The notes under the pieces are model-generated. The model made no database searches. It was not told the origin of the DNA and saw nothing but the letters and a program-made list of their open reading frames with translations. From Emcibacteraceae bacterium (GTDB lineage Bacteria; Pseudomonadota; Alphaproteobacteria; Sphingomonadales; Emcibacteraceae), in the NCBI GenBank assembly GCA_041396985.1, contig JAWKXO010000005.1, forward strand, positions 186,001 through 250,000: DNA of 64,000 nt, in the 5' to 3' direction. Below, one piece after another: positions 8,740-16,194 of this stretch (within the stretch, counting starts at the first letter, position 1; each line of letters begins with the position of its first letter). The translations under genes and the position numbers were made by a program.

Positions 8740-10155
8740 ATGACAAATCAAACAAAATTAAATCGGCGTTTCTTTATGAAAACCGTTGGTGCGGGAGCAG
8801 TCATTGGGGGAACTTTGGGGAGCGTACCACTATCAACAGCCGCTATGGGGCAAATGGGCGGGATGATGAGCAGTATGTCCAATAAAGTCAATTTTGATGC
8901 GGGCTATGACCGTGTCGGCACCAACAGTATTAAATTTGATTATATTAAAATGATTAATCCGGGCAAAACGCTTGATGTCGGCATGGGGATTGCCGATATG
9001 GATTTTCGCACCCTGCCCGCGGTGACATCGGCATTGAAAAAGCGTCTTGAAATTGAAAACTGGGGTTATGAGCTGCCACCGATGGATTATCAGGATACGA
9101 TCGTTGCCTGGAACAAGCGCCGCTACAACATTGATGTGCCCAAAGCCAATATTTTAAACAGCCTTGGTGTGCTTGACGGGGTTCTGTCCATCCTGTTGGC
9201 CTTTGGCAAAAAAGGGGATCATGTGTTGCTGACAACGCCAACCTATTCAAGCTTTTTTCACACGGTCCATGATGCGGGAATGCATTCGGCCGAAAGCGAA
9301 ATGAAGCGCGTTAATGGTCGCTATCAGGTTGATTATGACGATTTTGAAAAACAGATCGCCGGCGGCGTAAAATTATTCATCCTCTGCAACCCCCAAAATC
9401 CGACCGGCAACTGCTGGACCGCGGATGAGCTGCGTAAAATGGGGGATATCTGCAACAAACACGGCTGCCTTGTGATCGCCGATGAAATCCACTGTGACTT
9501 TGTCATGGCTGGGCATAAATATACCCCCTATGCATCACTGGGGGAGGCTTACGCACAAAACAGCTTCACTTTAAAATCAAGCAGCAAGTCCTTTAACCTT
9601 GCCTCGCACAGAACCGCCTATTTCTATTCCGATAATCGCAGCTATATTGACCGTGTCCTTGAAAACGGTCATCAACGGCTTCTTTTGAATGTTATGGGGA
9701 TGATTGCGTCAAATGTCGCGCTGCAGCATGGCGATGATTATATTGATGAACAGAATGCCTATCTTACCGAAAACACCCGCTATGTGGCAAAATTCTGCGC
9801 CGACCGGATCCCGCTGATCAAATATCAGCCCCATGAAGGCACCTATCTGGCGTGGCTTGACTGCACCGGCCTTTATGACAAACTGGACGCCCATAATAAG
9901 GCAAAAGAACTGACCGACTATAACACCAAAAACAATATTACCGAGATGGACTTTTTCGAAGGTGAGGTCATTAAAAAATATAACGCCGGTCGCTATGTCA
10001 AGGAATGGGTGATGGATCAGGCCCGGGTCGATATCAATGCCGGACAGGATTACGGCAAAGGCGGTGATGGTTTCATGCGTATGAACCTGGCCACCAACCG
10101 CGCCATGATCACCAAAGCGCTGAGCAATATCGAAGCCGCCATCAACGCTCTTTGA
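8740..10155 (+). CDS. Tat-exported PatB/MalY-like PLP enzyme (aminotransferase class I/II fold), copy A
   Basis: 471 residues. Residues 8-14 NRRFFMK form a twin-arginine signal, followed by a hydrophobic stretch rich in Gly/Ala, so a folded, cofactor-loaded enzyme would be exported to the periplasm. The mature part is a fold-type I PLP enzyme of the cystathionine beta-lyase PatB/MalY branch: GIADMDFRT, NPQNPTG near 217-223, ADEIHCD (cofactor aspartate D248) and the Schiff-base lysine K283 in SSKSFNLAS. Such enzymes cleave C-S bonds of cysteine conjugates or transaminate; which applies here is not known. AAGGGAGA lies nine bases before the ATG. A sister gene follows in tandem after a strong terminator, and a third copy is at 61709-63091. 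A periplasmic member of this family is unusual. Confidence 0.85.
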   Translation: MTNQTKLNRRFFMKTVGAGAVIGGTLGSVPLSTAAMGQMGGMMSSMSNKVNFDAGYDRVGTNSIKFDYIKMINPGKTLDVGMGIADMDFRTLPAVTSALKKRLEIENWGYELPPMDYQDTIVAWNKRRYNIDVPKANILNSLGVLDGVLSILLAFGKKGDHVLLTTPTYSSFFHTVHDAGMHSAESEMKRVNGRYQVDYDDFEKQIAGGVKLFILCNPQNPTGNCWTADELRKMGDICNKHGCLVIADEIHCDFVMAGHKYTPYASLGEAYAQNSFTLKSSSKSFNLASHRTAYFYSDNRSYIDRVLENGHQRLLLNVMGMIASNVALQHGDDYIDEQNAYLTENTRYVAKFCADRIPLIKYQPHEGTYLAWLDCTGLYDKLDAHNKAKELTDYNTKNNITEMDFFEGEVIKKYNAGRYVKEWVMDQARVDINAGQDYGKGGDGFMRMNLATNRAMITKALSNIEAAINAL

Positions 10156-10182
10156 TCATATATACTATACTTTAGTCTAAAG

Positions 10183-10207
10183 AGCCCCGAATTCTCGGGG
10201 CTTTTTT
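10183..10207 (+). terminator. Rho-independent terminator after PLP copy A
   Basis: A perfect 8-bp stem (AGCCCCGA/TCGGGGCT) with a four-base loop ATTC and a run of five T. It lies 28 bases after the stop at 10155, so copy A and copy B are probably separate transcription units. Confidence 0.9.
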
Positions 10208-10217
10208 ATTCAGGACA

Positions 10218-10243
10218 TTGACAGCGTCCAATGATTGATGCAC
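10218..10243 (+). promoter_or_regulatory. Shared upstream motif (copy 2) of the Tat-PLP genes
   Basis: Exact repeat of TTGACAGCGTC seen before copy A, here 50 bases before the chosen start of copy B and followed by TGCACGAT. It lies between the terminator of copy A and copy B, which supports a separate promoter. No clear -10 box. Confidence 0.4.
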
Positions 10244-10277
10244 GATGAGGTCCCAAAAATATATCAGGGAGGATAAA

Positions 10278-11621
10278 ATGGACGAAAAATCAAAACTAAA
10301 TCGCCGCTTTTTTATGAAAGGGGCCGGGGCATCAGCCCTGATCGGTAGTGCACTGGGGGGAAGTGTCGCGCTGCCGCAATTGGCATCTGCCAAAGGCATG
10401 GGTGGCATGGGCATGTCAATGACCTATGACCTAAACGAAGAATTCAACCGTATCGGCGCCGGGGACAGCAAATGGGACATGATCCGCAAAGCGAACCGCC
10501 CCTATGACGTACCCTTCCCAATGGGTGTTGCCGATATGGATTTCAGAACATTCCCGCGCATCACCGAAGCGCTAATGACCCGCATGGGCCATGAAAACTG
10601 GGGATATCATCCGGCACCGATTGATTTCTATGACAATATCATTGCCTGGAACAAAAACCGCTATAATCAGGATGTGAAACGCGAAAATATCCTCAATGCC
10701 CTTGGTGTGCTTGATGGCGTTCTTTCCATCCTGCTGACCCATAACAAGGAAGCAAAACCCGTTCTGGTGCAGACTCCGGGCTATTCCGGCTTCTTCGGCA
10801 TTATCAGAACCGCCCAGTTCTCGGCTCTTGAAAACCCGCTTAAGCTGGTGGATGGCCGCTGGACCATGGATCTGGACACAATGGCAAAACAGATTGATGA
10901 AAATGATGTCAAAGTCATGCTTTTCTGTAACCCGCAGAACCCGACCGGAAACTGCTGGACCGCTGATGAAATGCGGGCGATGGGCGATCTCTGCCTGTCC
11001 AAAGGTGTTCTTGTTGTCGCTGATGAAATCCACTGCGACTTTGTCAACAAGCACGCAAAATACACACCTTACGCCACCATCGGCGCCAAATATGCGCAAA
11101 ACAGCTACACGCTGAAATCAACCAGTAAATCATTCAACCTCGCCGCCCATCATGTGGCCTATCTGTTCTCGGACAATGATGATTATATCACCGAGCTGAA
11201 AAAGCACGGCCATCAGCGCGGATCGCTCAATGCGCTCGGCATGATCGCCTGTAACGCCGCCTATAAATATGGCGCCGAATATATGGATGATATGCGCGCC
11301 TATATTGACGGTAACTGCAGATTCCTTGAAAAATTCTGCGCCGATGAAATGAAGGACGTTAAATATAAGATGCAGGAAGGCACCTACCTCGCCTTTATCG
11401 ACTGTTCGGCTGTTGCCAAAAAGCTTGGCAAACCAATGGGCGATAAACGGATTGGCGATATGCTGAAGGATTTCTTCATACAGAAAGCCGGTGTCAACCT
11501 TAACCAGGGCGAAAATTACGGTCAAAATGGTGTCAACTATATGCGGATGAACCTGGCCACCACCCATAGAAAACTGCACGGTGCTCTAAACGCCATGAAA
11601 AAAGCAATCGACGCCATCTAG
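10278..11621 (+). CDS. Tat-exported PatB/MalY-like PLP enzyme, copy B
   Basis: 447 residues from the ATG at 10278, chosen because GGGAGGA sits at the right distance; an ATG at 10245 in frame lacks one. Residues 8-14 again read NRRFFMK, followed by a hydrophobic stretch and a likely cleavage after ASA near residue 38. PLP motifs match copy A: VADMDFR, NPQNPTGNCWTADE, ADEIHCD and the Schiff-base K284 in TSKSFNLAA. The two proteins align along their full length at clear but not high identity, so the duplication is old. Probably periplasmic. Substrate unknown; C-S lyase or transaminase activity is the family expectation. Confidence 0.85.
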   Translation: MDEKSKLNRRFFMKGAGASALIGSALGGSVALPQLASAKGMGGMGMSMTYDLNEEFNRIGAGDSKWDMIRKANRPYDVPFPMGVADMDFRTFPRITEALMTRMGHENWGYHPAPIDFYDNIIAWNKNRYNQDVKRENILNALGVLDGVLSILLTHNKEAKPVLVQTPGYSGFFGIIRTAQFSALENPLKLVDGRWTMDLDTMAKQIDENDVKVMLFCNPQNPTGNCWTADEMRAMGDLCLSKGVLVVADEIHCDFVNKHAKYTPYATIGAKYAQNSYTLKSTSKSFNLAAHHVAYLFSDNDDYITELKKHGHQRGSLNALGMIACNAAYKYGAEYMDDMRAYIDGNCRFLEKFCADEMKDVKYKMQEGTYLAFIDCSAVAKKLGKPMGDKRIGDMLKDFFIQKAGVNLNQGENYGQNGVNYMRMNLATTHRKLHGALNAMKKAIDAI

Positions 11622-11646
11622 TTTTCTAAACCATTACATTAAAAAA

Positions 11647-11677
11647 AGGCTCCAATCATTTGGGGCCTTTTTATTTT
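11647..11677. terminator. Bidirectional terminator between PLP copy B and the 197-residue gene pair
   Basis: Stem AGGCTCCAA/TTGGGGCCT (one G-U wobble), four-base loop, T-run on the right and A-run on the left, so it can end transcripts from both converging directions. Confidence 0.85.
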
Positions 11678-11716
11678 TTAGTCATTTCCCCCGGACAAAT
11701 GCATTGCTAACCCTTT

Positions 11717-12310
11717 CTATTGGCAATATTTCTCGTACCAGTTTTGTTGATTTTTAACAAAAACACCTACTCCGGATATTTTTACTTCATCATAAGTTTT
11801 ATCCAGTTCAAAATGGATAAAACCACGGGCCAGCAATATATCAAAATTTTCCAACACACTAAATTTATTTACAGCAGCACAAGCCATCACATCCTTGAAT
11901 TCCGGTGTGACTATATTTTTATAATGCTGATCAATCTCTGAAGGACTATTAATAGTTCTACTTTCAGTAATGCTACCCTTATTATCCGGCTTTTCCTTTT
12001 TAATTAAATAATAAAGAGGATAGGAAAGCATAGACGCAAATGTCTGTTCATCGTCATTTTTTATGGCCATTTTTATTTTTGTCAGTGAATTCTGAAGTTC
12101 CGATGCAGAAATATTATTTTCGCAGGAATAAAATAATCCATCTATATCCACGTCATTGTCCATATCAAACTGCTTTTCCTCGTCACTCGGCAGGGTTCTT
12201 TGCCACACGGTCAGCAGACAGGTTTTTTCCTTTTCGCTCATACTGGCGGGGAAATTGGTCCCCGCCGACAGCGCCGAAAGAAAAACCAGCATTGATGTTA
12301 AAATGGTCAT
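11717..12310 (-). CDS. Secreted 197-residue protein, tandem paralog 1
   Basis: Starts with a hydrophobic leader (MTILTSMLVFLSALSAG) that lacks the usual basic residues but otherwise resembles a signal peptide. Residues 45-60 hold a D-x-D-x-D-x-D-x-x-G acidic loop (DMDNDVDIDG), EF-hand-like. Four cysteines (near 31, 62, 167 and 196) could form disulfides, and the protein ends in EKYCQ. No known domain recognised. It is the last gene after a GH24 muramidase and a close paralog (12339-12932), with the first ~80 residues nearly identical to that paralog and the rest diverged. A periplasmic immunity protein to the muramidase is an attractive but unproven guess. Confidence 0.65.
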   Translation of the reverse strand: MTILTSMLVFLSALSAGTNFPASMSEKEKTCLLTVWQRTLPSDEEKQFDMDNDVDIDGLFYSCENNISASELQNSLTKIKMAIKNDDEQTFASMLSYPLYYLIKKEKPDNKGSITESRTINSPSEIDQHYKNIVTPEFKDVMACAAVNKFSVLENFDILLARGFIHFELDKTYDEVKISGVGVFVKNQQNWYEKYCQ

Positions 12311-12338
12311 TTTTAGTCATATCCCCCATACAAATTCA

Positions 12339-12932
12339 TTATTGGCAATGATCCTCAAACCACATGTCCTGAATTTTTGCCGGGCCATTTATATGTGAAA
12401 TTTTAATCTCACCCGTTGCAGCATCCTGATCAAAATAAATATAACCTCGGGCCAGCAATATTCCGAAATTACCGGATGCACTCATTTTTGATAATGTGGC
12501 ACAAGCCATAATATCCTTAAAAAAAGGAACACTAATATCCTTATAATGTAATGAAAATTCAGACTGAATATTAACTTTTCTGTAATCATACATATCACCA
12601 TTTTCATCCGGTTTTTCTCTTTTAGGAAAATACGTAAAAGGGTATATGAACATACTGGCAAAGGCCTGTTCATCATCATTTTTCAACGCCGTTTTTATTT
12701 TTGTCAGTGATTTCTGCAGTTCCGATGCCGTAATATTATTCTCACAAGAATAAAATAACCCATTAATATCCACATCATGGTCCATATCAAACTGCTTTTC
12801 CTCGTCACTCGGCAGGGTTCTTTGCCACACGGTCAGCAGACAGTTTTTTTCCTTATCACTCATACTGGCGGGGAAATTGGTCCCCACCGACAGCGCCGAA
12901 AGAAAAACCAGCATTGATGCTAAAATAGTCAT
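12339..12932 (-). CDS. Secreted 197-residue protein, tandem paralog 2
   Basis: Same length and plan as its neighbour at 11717-12310: leader MTILASMLVFLSALSVG, acidic DMDHDVDING loop, conserved cysteines and a C-terminal DHCQ. It begins two bases after the stop of the GH24 gene, so the two are almost certainly cotranscribed. The C-terminal half differs strongly from paralog 1 (for example HYKDISVPFFKDIMACATLSKMS against HYKNIVTPEFKDVMACAAVNKFS), whereas the N-terminal coding DNA is nearly identical over about 150 bases. No recognised domain. Could protect against the adjacent muramidase; this is inference from order and location only. Confidence 0.65.
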   Translation of the reverse strand: MTILASMLVFLSALSVGTNFPASMSDKEKNCLLTVWQRTLPSDEEKQFDMDHDVDINGLFYSCENNITASELQKSLTKIKTALKNDDEQAFASMFIYPFTYFPKREKPDENGDMYDYRKVNIQSEFSLHYKDISVPFFKDIMACATLSKMSASGNFGILLARGYIYFDQDAATGEIKISHINGPAKIQDMWFEDHCQ

Positions 12933-12934
12933 TT

Positions 12935-13651
12935 TTAGTCATATCTCCTTGCATAAATTCCAAGAGTATAAAGATCAATTCTTGACTTGCTTCTGTTTCC
13001 AAGCCCTGATGAAAATTGATTATTTGCTTTTGTATATTTTAAATTTTGTCCGATTCCTGCATAGTCACCAGCCTTTATGGCTATATTAAGGTTAGGGCTA
13101 TTTGTGCTGTTCAGGGCTGGTGCCCCGACATTAAAGGCCAGATCAACAAGGGCGTCATATTCATTCTGCCTGAGAGGAAGGTTCCCAACCAGCCTTTTTA
13201 CCGTTCTTTCCGCTTCTTCAATATCCTTTGTTAGCAAAAGCTCTGCTTCATAGGTTGATACCGGATCGCCAATTTGCCTGTTTGAACCACTCCATTTTGT
13301 ATGACCAAAACCGCCCGTTGGATTACCAAATCCGTCATCCGCAATTTTTGGCACATAAGTTTCCAGTTTTCTGATATGGTTGCGTAAATGGCTGCTCGCC
13401 TGTAATTTTGACGCATCTACCCGTGGCGCGGCTAAATAATCATCCACCTTTAGCTCGATAAATGGCTTATACCCCGTCGCCTGTTGGTCCGCGCGGCTAA
13501 GTATGGCAGGGTCAATTGCTGGTCTTTGTGGTTCTGACATTTTCATGGAAGCAACACTATCATCATTGCTTGAACCATTCAATACTAATTCACTTATTGG
13601 TTGTTTTTCCGGCTGCTGGTAATTTTGCAGCTTTTTCATATACTGAACCAT
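12935..13651 (-). CDS. GH24 (T4-type) muramidase without a signal peptide
   Basis: 238 residues from the ATG at 13651. Residues 90-235 are a phage-type lysozyme domain: catalytic glutamate E97 in RKLETYV, aspartate D105/D106 in ADDGFGN, and T112 in PTGGFGHT, matching the T4 E-D-T triad. NEYDALVDLAFNVG is the family's second signature. It cleaves the MurNAc-GlcNAc glycan bond. The first 85 residues are hydrophilic, proline- and serine-rich, with no signal, so export would need a phage-type holin or a secretion system. The ATG has no ribosome-binding site, and coding-like sequence continues in frame upstream to a TAA at 13739-13741, so the 5' end may be displaced or truncated. No phage genes surround it. 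Confidence 0.8.
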   Translation of the reverse strand: MVQYMKKLQNYQQPEKQPISELVLNGSSNDDSVASMKMSEPQRPAIDPAILSRADQQATGYKPFIELKVDDYLAAPRVDASKLQASSHLRNHIRKLETYVPKIADDGFGNPTGGFGHTKWSGSNRQIGDPVSTYEAELLLTKDIEEAERTVKRLVGNLPLRQNEYDALVDLAFNVGAPALNSTNSPNLNIAIKAGDYAGIGQNLKYTKANNQFSSGLGNRSKSRIDLYTLGIYARRYD

Positions 13652-13749
13652 TTCCGATGACGGCGCATGGTTCGATGGCAGCGCGATGCCGGACCGCTTG
13701 CTGCCAAGTTCGCGGACAAGCCGCCTGTCATATTCGCTTTATAATTGAA

Positions 13750-13789
13750 GGGGGGAGCTACCGCGCTCGGCGCTACTTGAGCTCCCCCC
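13750..13789. repeat. 10-bp perfect inverted repeat
   Basis: GGGGGGAGCT at 13750-13759 is matched by AGCTCCCCCC at 13780-13789, separated by 20 bases. No T-run follows, so it is not an obvious terminator. Another C-rich/G-rich pair (CTCC/GGAG) lies just beyond at 13801-13818. It sits beside the in-frame TAA that bounds the muramidase extension, possibly marking a rearrangement edge. Confidence 0.6.
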
Positions 13790-13823
13790 GGCCTCGCGGA
13801 CTCCCCCCTCCTGGAGGGTAATC

Positions 13824-14052
13824 GGGCAGCCCTGAGCTCGGTTCATGTGCGCGAAGCGTCACGGAACCAAAACTAATAAGCCCCATATTTCGTCAGAAGG
13901 TGGTTTATTTGAAAAATAGTTGGTCATTTTTAAATCCTTTATCTTTGTGTCATTATTAATCTGCCCGGTTCATGGGCGCATGAGCCGCACGGAACCAAAA
14001 CAAAAGCAGCCCTGAGCGCGGTTCATGGGCGCGTGAGCGACCGGAACCAAAC
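13824..14052 (+). repeat. Three imperfect copies of a ~40-base hairpin element
   Basis: Copies at 13824-13873, 13965-14001 and 14006-14052 share GGTTCATG, GCGC, and CGGAACCAAAAC; copies 1 and 3 also share the lead-in GCAGCCCTGAGC. Each has GGTTC and GAACC at its ends and so can fold into a hairpin with a GC-rich loop. Unequal spacing (91 and 4 bases) rules out a CRISPR array. REP/BIME-like intergenic repeat is the simplest reading. Confidence 0.65.
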
Positions 14053-14097
14053 AAAAAAAGAGAACCAACCCGGCAAGGCCGGATTAAAGTTCCCTTT
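14053..14097. terminator. Terminator-like hairpin in the repeat region
   Basis: An A-run, then an imperfect stem (AAAGAGAAC/GTTCCCTTT) enclosing CCGGCAAGGCCGG, then TTTT. It is symmetric, so it could act on either strand, yet no gene ends nearby on either side. Possible end of an unannotated transcript. Confidence 0.45.
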
Positions 14098-14282
14098 TAT
14101 AAAAATCGCTTCATGAAAATGGTCAGTCGGGGGCCCAAAGATGTCAAGGATTAATTATGCTGGAAAAAGCAGGGCAAATGTCCTTTAAGGCAATTAGCCG
14201 GGCAAATATTTAACATTTTATTAACCATACCCATTTAAAGTTAGCCCCTGAAATTAATATGGTTAATGATGGACAGGATCAG

Positions 14283-14783
14283 ATGACAAATGTAAACGCC
14301 GCCGCCTACACCCACAGCGCCCATTTTGCGCAGAGTAATAACAGCACTCCTTCCACAACGGTTGAAAACGGCAGCACAGAAAACTCAACAACGGATCAGG
14401 TCACTTTAAGCACCGACGCGACCGAGCTTTTAAACGGGAAAAACCCGAAATCCCCGGCCCAGCGCGCCAAGGCCGCTTTGCTGACGGAGGAATTTTCTAC
14501 CCTTGGGGGGATTCCTTTCGGCAAACTGGTCTCCACCCTGGCCCGGGGCGGCGATTTAAGCAGCCTGCTGCCACCAGTGGAGCCAAACGAGCCGGCCGAA
14601 GATACAGAAATCGTTTCAGAAGCAGCTGAAACGGGCGAAACCAATGAAGGTGGCGCGACAAACAGCGAATTAAGCAGCGACATAAACAGCGAAATACAAA
14701 GTCCGGTCATCCCGGCCAATTCCTATAGCGATGCGGAACTGGCCCTTTCCCTGCTGACGCCGACGGTGGATACTGTCGTCTAA
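14283..14783 (+). CDS. Hypothetical low-complexity protein
   Basis: 166 residues from the ATG at 14283, preferred because GGACAGGA precedes it; an in-frame ATG at 14259 lacks a site. The first 40 and last 60 residues are rich in N, S, T and E and probably disordered. The middle holds DQVTLSTDATELLNG and a helical patch (PAQRAKAALLTEEFSTLGG, IPFGKLVSTLARGGDL). The VTLS pattern recalls anti-sigma-28 FlgM-like or flagellar-associated proteins, but I cannot assign it. No signal peptide. Next gene is convergent. Confidence 0.6.
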   Translation: MTNVNAAAYTHSAHFAQSNNSTPSTTVENGSTENSTTDQVTLSTDATELLNGKNPKSPAQRAKAALLTEEFSTLGGIPFGKLVSTLARGGDLSSLLPPVEPNEPAEDTEIVSEAAETGETNEGGATNSELSSDINSEIQSPVIPANSYSDAELALSLLTPTVDTVV

Positions 14784-14841
14784 GGCGTTATTTTAATAAA
14801 ACCCTTTCATGATGCTTTTGGGGATCATAAACAAGGCGGCA

Positions 14842-15126
14842 TTAAGCCGCATTGTCAGGTGAATATTTATCGGCGGACGCCGCTTCATTGACCCTTTTCG
14901 GCCCATTCACTGTTTCCTTTATCTGGTTGCTGTTTGCTGAATTTGACCCGGCCACAAAAAAAGGCGCGAAAGGCGCCCTGTTTTTTTGCTGTCTGTGGTC
15001 GGATTTTTGACTTAGAGGCGGGAATACCCTTACCTCCGGGAAAAGCCGCTGATCACGGAGGATCCGCGCCTTCCATTCTTCATAAGAGAGCCGTTCTTTA
15101 GGGCCCCCCAAAGTCATTTTATCCAT
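14842..15126 (-). CDS. Hypothetical small protein
   Basis: 94 residues. Translation is supported by AGAGGA five bases before the ATG at 15126. The N-terminus (KERLSYEEWKARILRDQRLFPE) is a charged amphipathic helix; the rest is low-complexity and rich in N, S and A. No cysteines, signal or membrane helix. Family not recognised. Confidence 0.55.
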   Translation of the reverse strand: MDKMTLGGPKERLSYEEWKARILRDQRLFPEVRVFPPLSQKSDHRQQKNRAPFAPFFVAGSNSANSNQIKETVNGPKRVNEAASADKYSPDNAA

Positions 15127-15224
15127 AAAGTCCTCTTCTCATTTACCATTGTCTCCTTTGGTAACCCCTTTATACATAAAAACTATTACAGAATTATGAT
15201 AACAAATTATCCTTTATATTCCAA

Positions 15225-15890
15225 CTACCTTTTAATTTCTTTTATCCATTCTTTTATGGGGGTGAGCCACTCATCACGCGGCTGGAAAAAGGCACCGTGT
15301 TTTTTGCCGGTGTTGATCGCCACCTCTTTAAATGATTTTAAATGGTCACTCCGGTCCGCCAACCGCTGGCAGGAGCCGACAGCGTCGGAACGCTCATAAA
15401 TCGAGAGGAAATTGCCATTCAGTTTGACATCGGGCTGCTGTTCGATCCAGCTCCAGCAGGCCGCCATAATCACCGTGTCAATCGGTGTATCGGATAGCAT
15501 GCCTGACGCCATGCCGGTGATATAGCCGCCTTGGGAAAAACCGACCAGGGTGATCTGCTCGGGCTTAACGCCCTTGGCGATCAAATCCCGCACCATTTTA
15601 ACAAGCGTTTTACTGTGCTCCTCTGCCTTAATCCCCGCCGGGCGGTGTACCGCGATCACGGTAAAATCGGGTGTCGATAACGCTTGCCTGATGGCCGGGA
15701 ATTCATAAACCCCGTAGTCCGGGTGGACCGGGCGTTCCTCGGTCCCCTCAACAATAAGCCCGTGGGAATAAATAATATAGTTCGCGTCCGTCGGCGGGTT
15801 TTCCGGCACATGGTCATAAACCGTTCCTGCATTTGCACTTGCCGCCATCATCACCACCCCGAAAATAAAGGAATAAACCACCCGCATCAT
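15225..15890 (-). CDS. Exported alpha/beta hydrolase
   Basis: 221 residues. A signal peptide (MMRVVYSFIFGVVMMAASANA) precedes an alpha/beta hydrolase core. YSHGL near the start of the core is the oxyanion-hole strand, GFSQGG near residue 120 holds the nucleophile serine, and KHGAFFQP supplies the catalytic histidine near the end. Two late cysteines may pair in the periplasm. The compact size and GFSQGG elbow fit the phospholipase/carboxylesterase branch. Substrate unknown; periplasmic. Confidence 0.8.
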   Translation of the reverse strand: MMRVVYSFIFGVVMMAASANAGTVYDHVPENPPTDANYIIYSHGLIVEGTEERPVHPDYGVYEFPAIRQALSTPDFTVIAVHRPAGIKAEEHSKTLVKMVRDLIAKGVKPEQITLVGFSQGGYITGMASGMLSDTPIDTVIMAACWSWIEQQPDVKLNGNFLSIYERSDAVGSCQRLADRSDHLKSFKEVAINTGKKHGAFFQPRDEWLTPIKEWIKEIKR

Positions 15891-16194
15891 AAACCATCAT
15901 CCGCCATAAAAAATCATCAAACACACCCCCACCATACCAAACAACCACCGAGGGAGCGAGCGGGAATGTTTTTGTAAAGACATTTTAATGTGATAATACT
16001 AAACAACCAATGTTAGATAATCATAAACTAACAATTTACTTTTCGTATAATTTCTGCTAATATTTATATCTACAGTGCATGGGGGAAACATTGCTCAATT
16101 CTACAAAATTTAGTAATTCGATTATTCTTTAAATTAATCCATTGTATTAGCATTGGATTTCAACTCCTCATGCTTAAATAATTTAGGAAAAATT
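15891..16194. other. AT-rich gene-free junction
   Basis: About 300 bases between the hydrolase start and the TIR gene. From about 15970 the sequence turns sharply AT-rich, which marks the left edge of the TIR cassette. No inverted repeat, tRNA or integrase remnant seen. A possible open reading stretch from 16153 in frame with the TIR gene lacks a ribosome-binding site. Confidence 0.5.

Larger units (their letters stand above)
13652..14282. other. Gene-free, repeat- and hairpin-rich region
   Basis: About 630 bases without a supported gene. It holds a 10-bp perfect inverted repeat (13750-13789), three imperfect copies of a ~40-base element (13824-13873, 13965-14001, 14006-14052) and a terminator-like hairpin (14053-14097). 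From 14100 to 14282 it is AT-rich leader sequence before the next gene. A weak open frame on the plus strand across 13516-13821 overlaps the muramidase and is not supported. Confidence 0.6.

Noticed and set aside
13516..13821. Plus-strand open frame of about 100 codons
   Set aside because: Lies opposite the muramidase gene and the repeat region; no ribosome-binding site and no recognisable protein.
13824..14052. Repeat array that might be a CRISPR
   Set aside because: Only three copies, unequal spacing of 91 and 4 bases, imperfect repeats and no cas genes.
12935..14100. Prophage remnant around the GH24 lysozyme
   Set aside because: No holin, spanin, terminase, capsid, integrase or attachment site in the flanks; only the lysozyme fold is phage-like.
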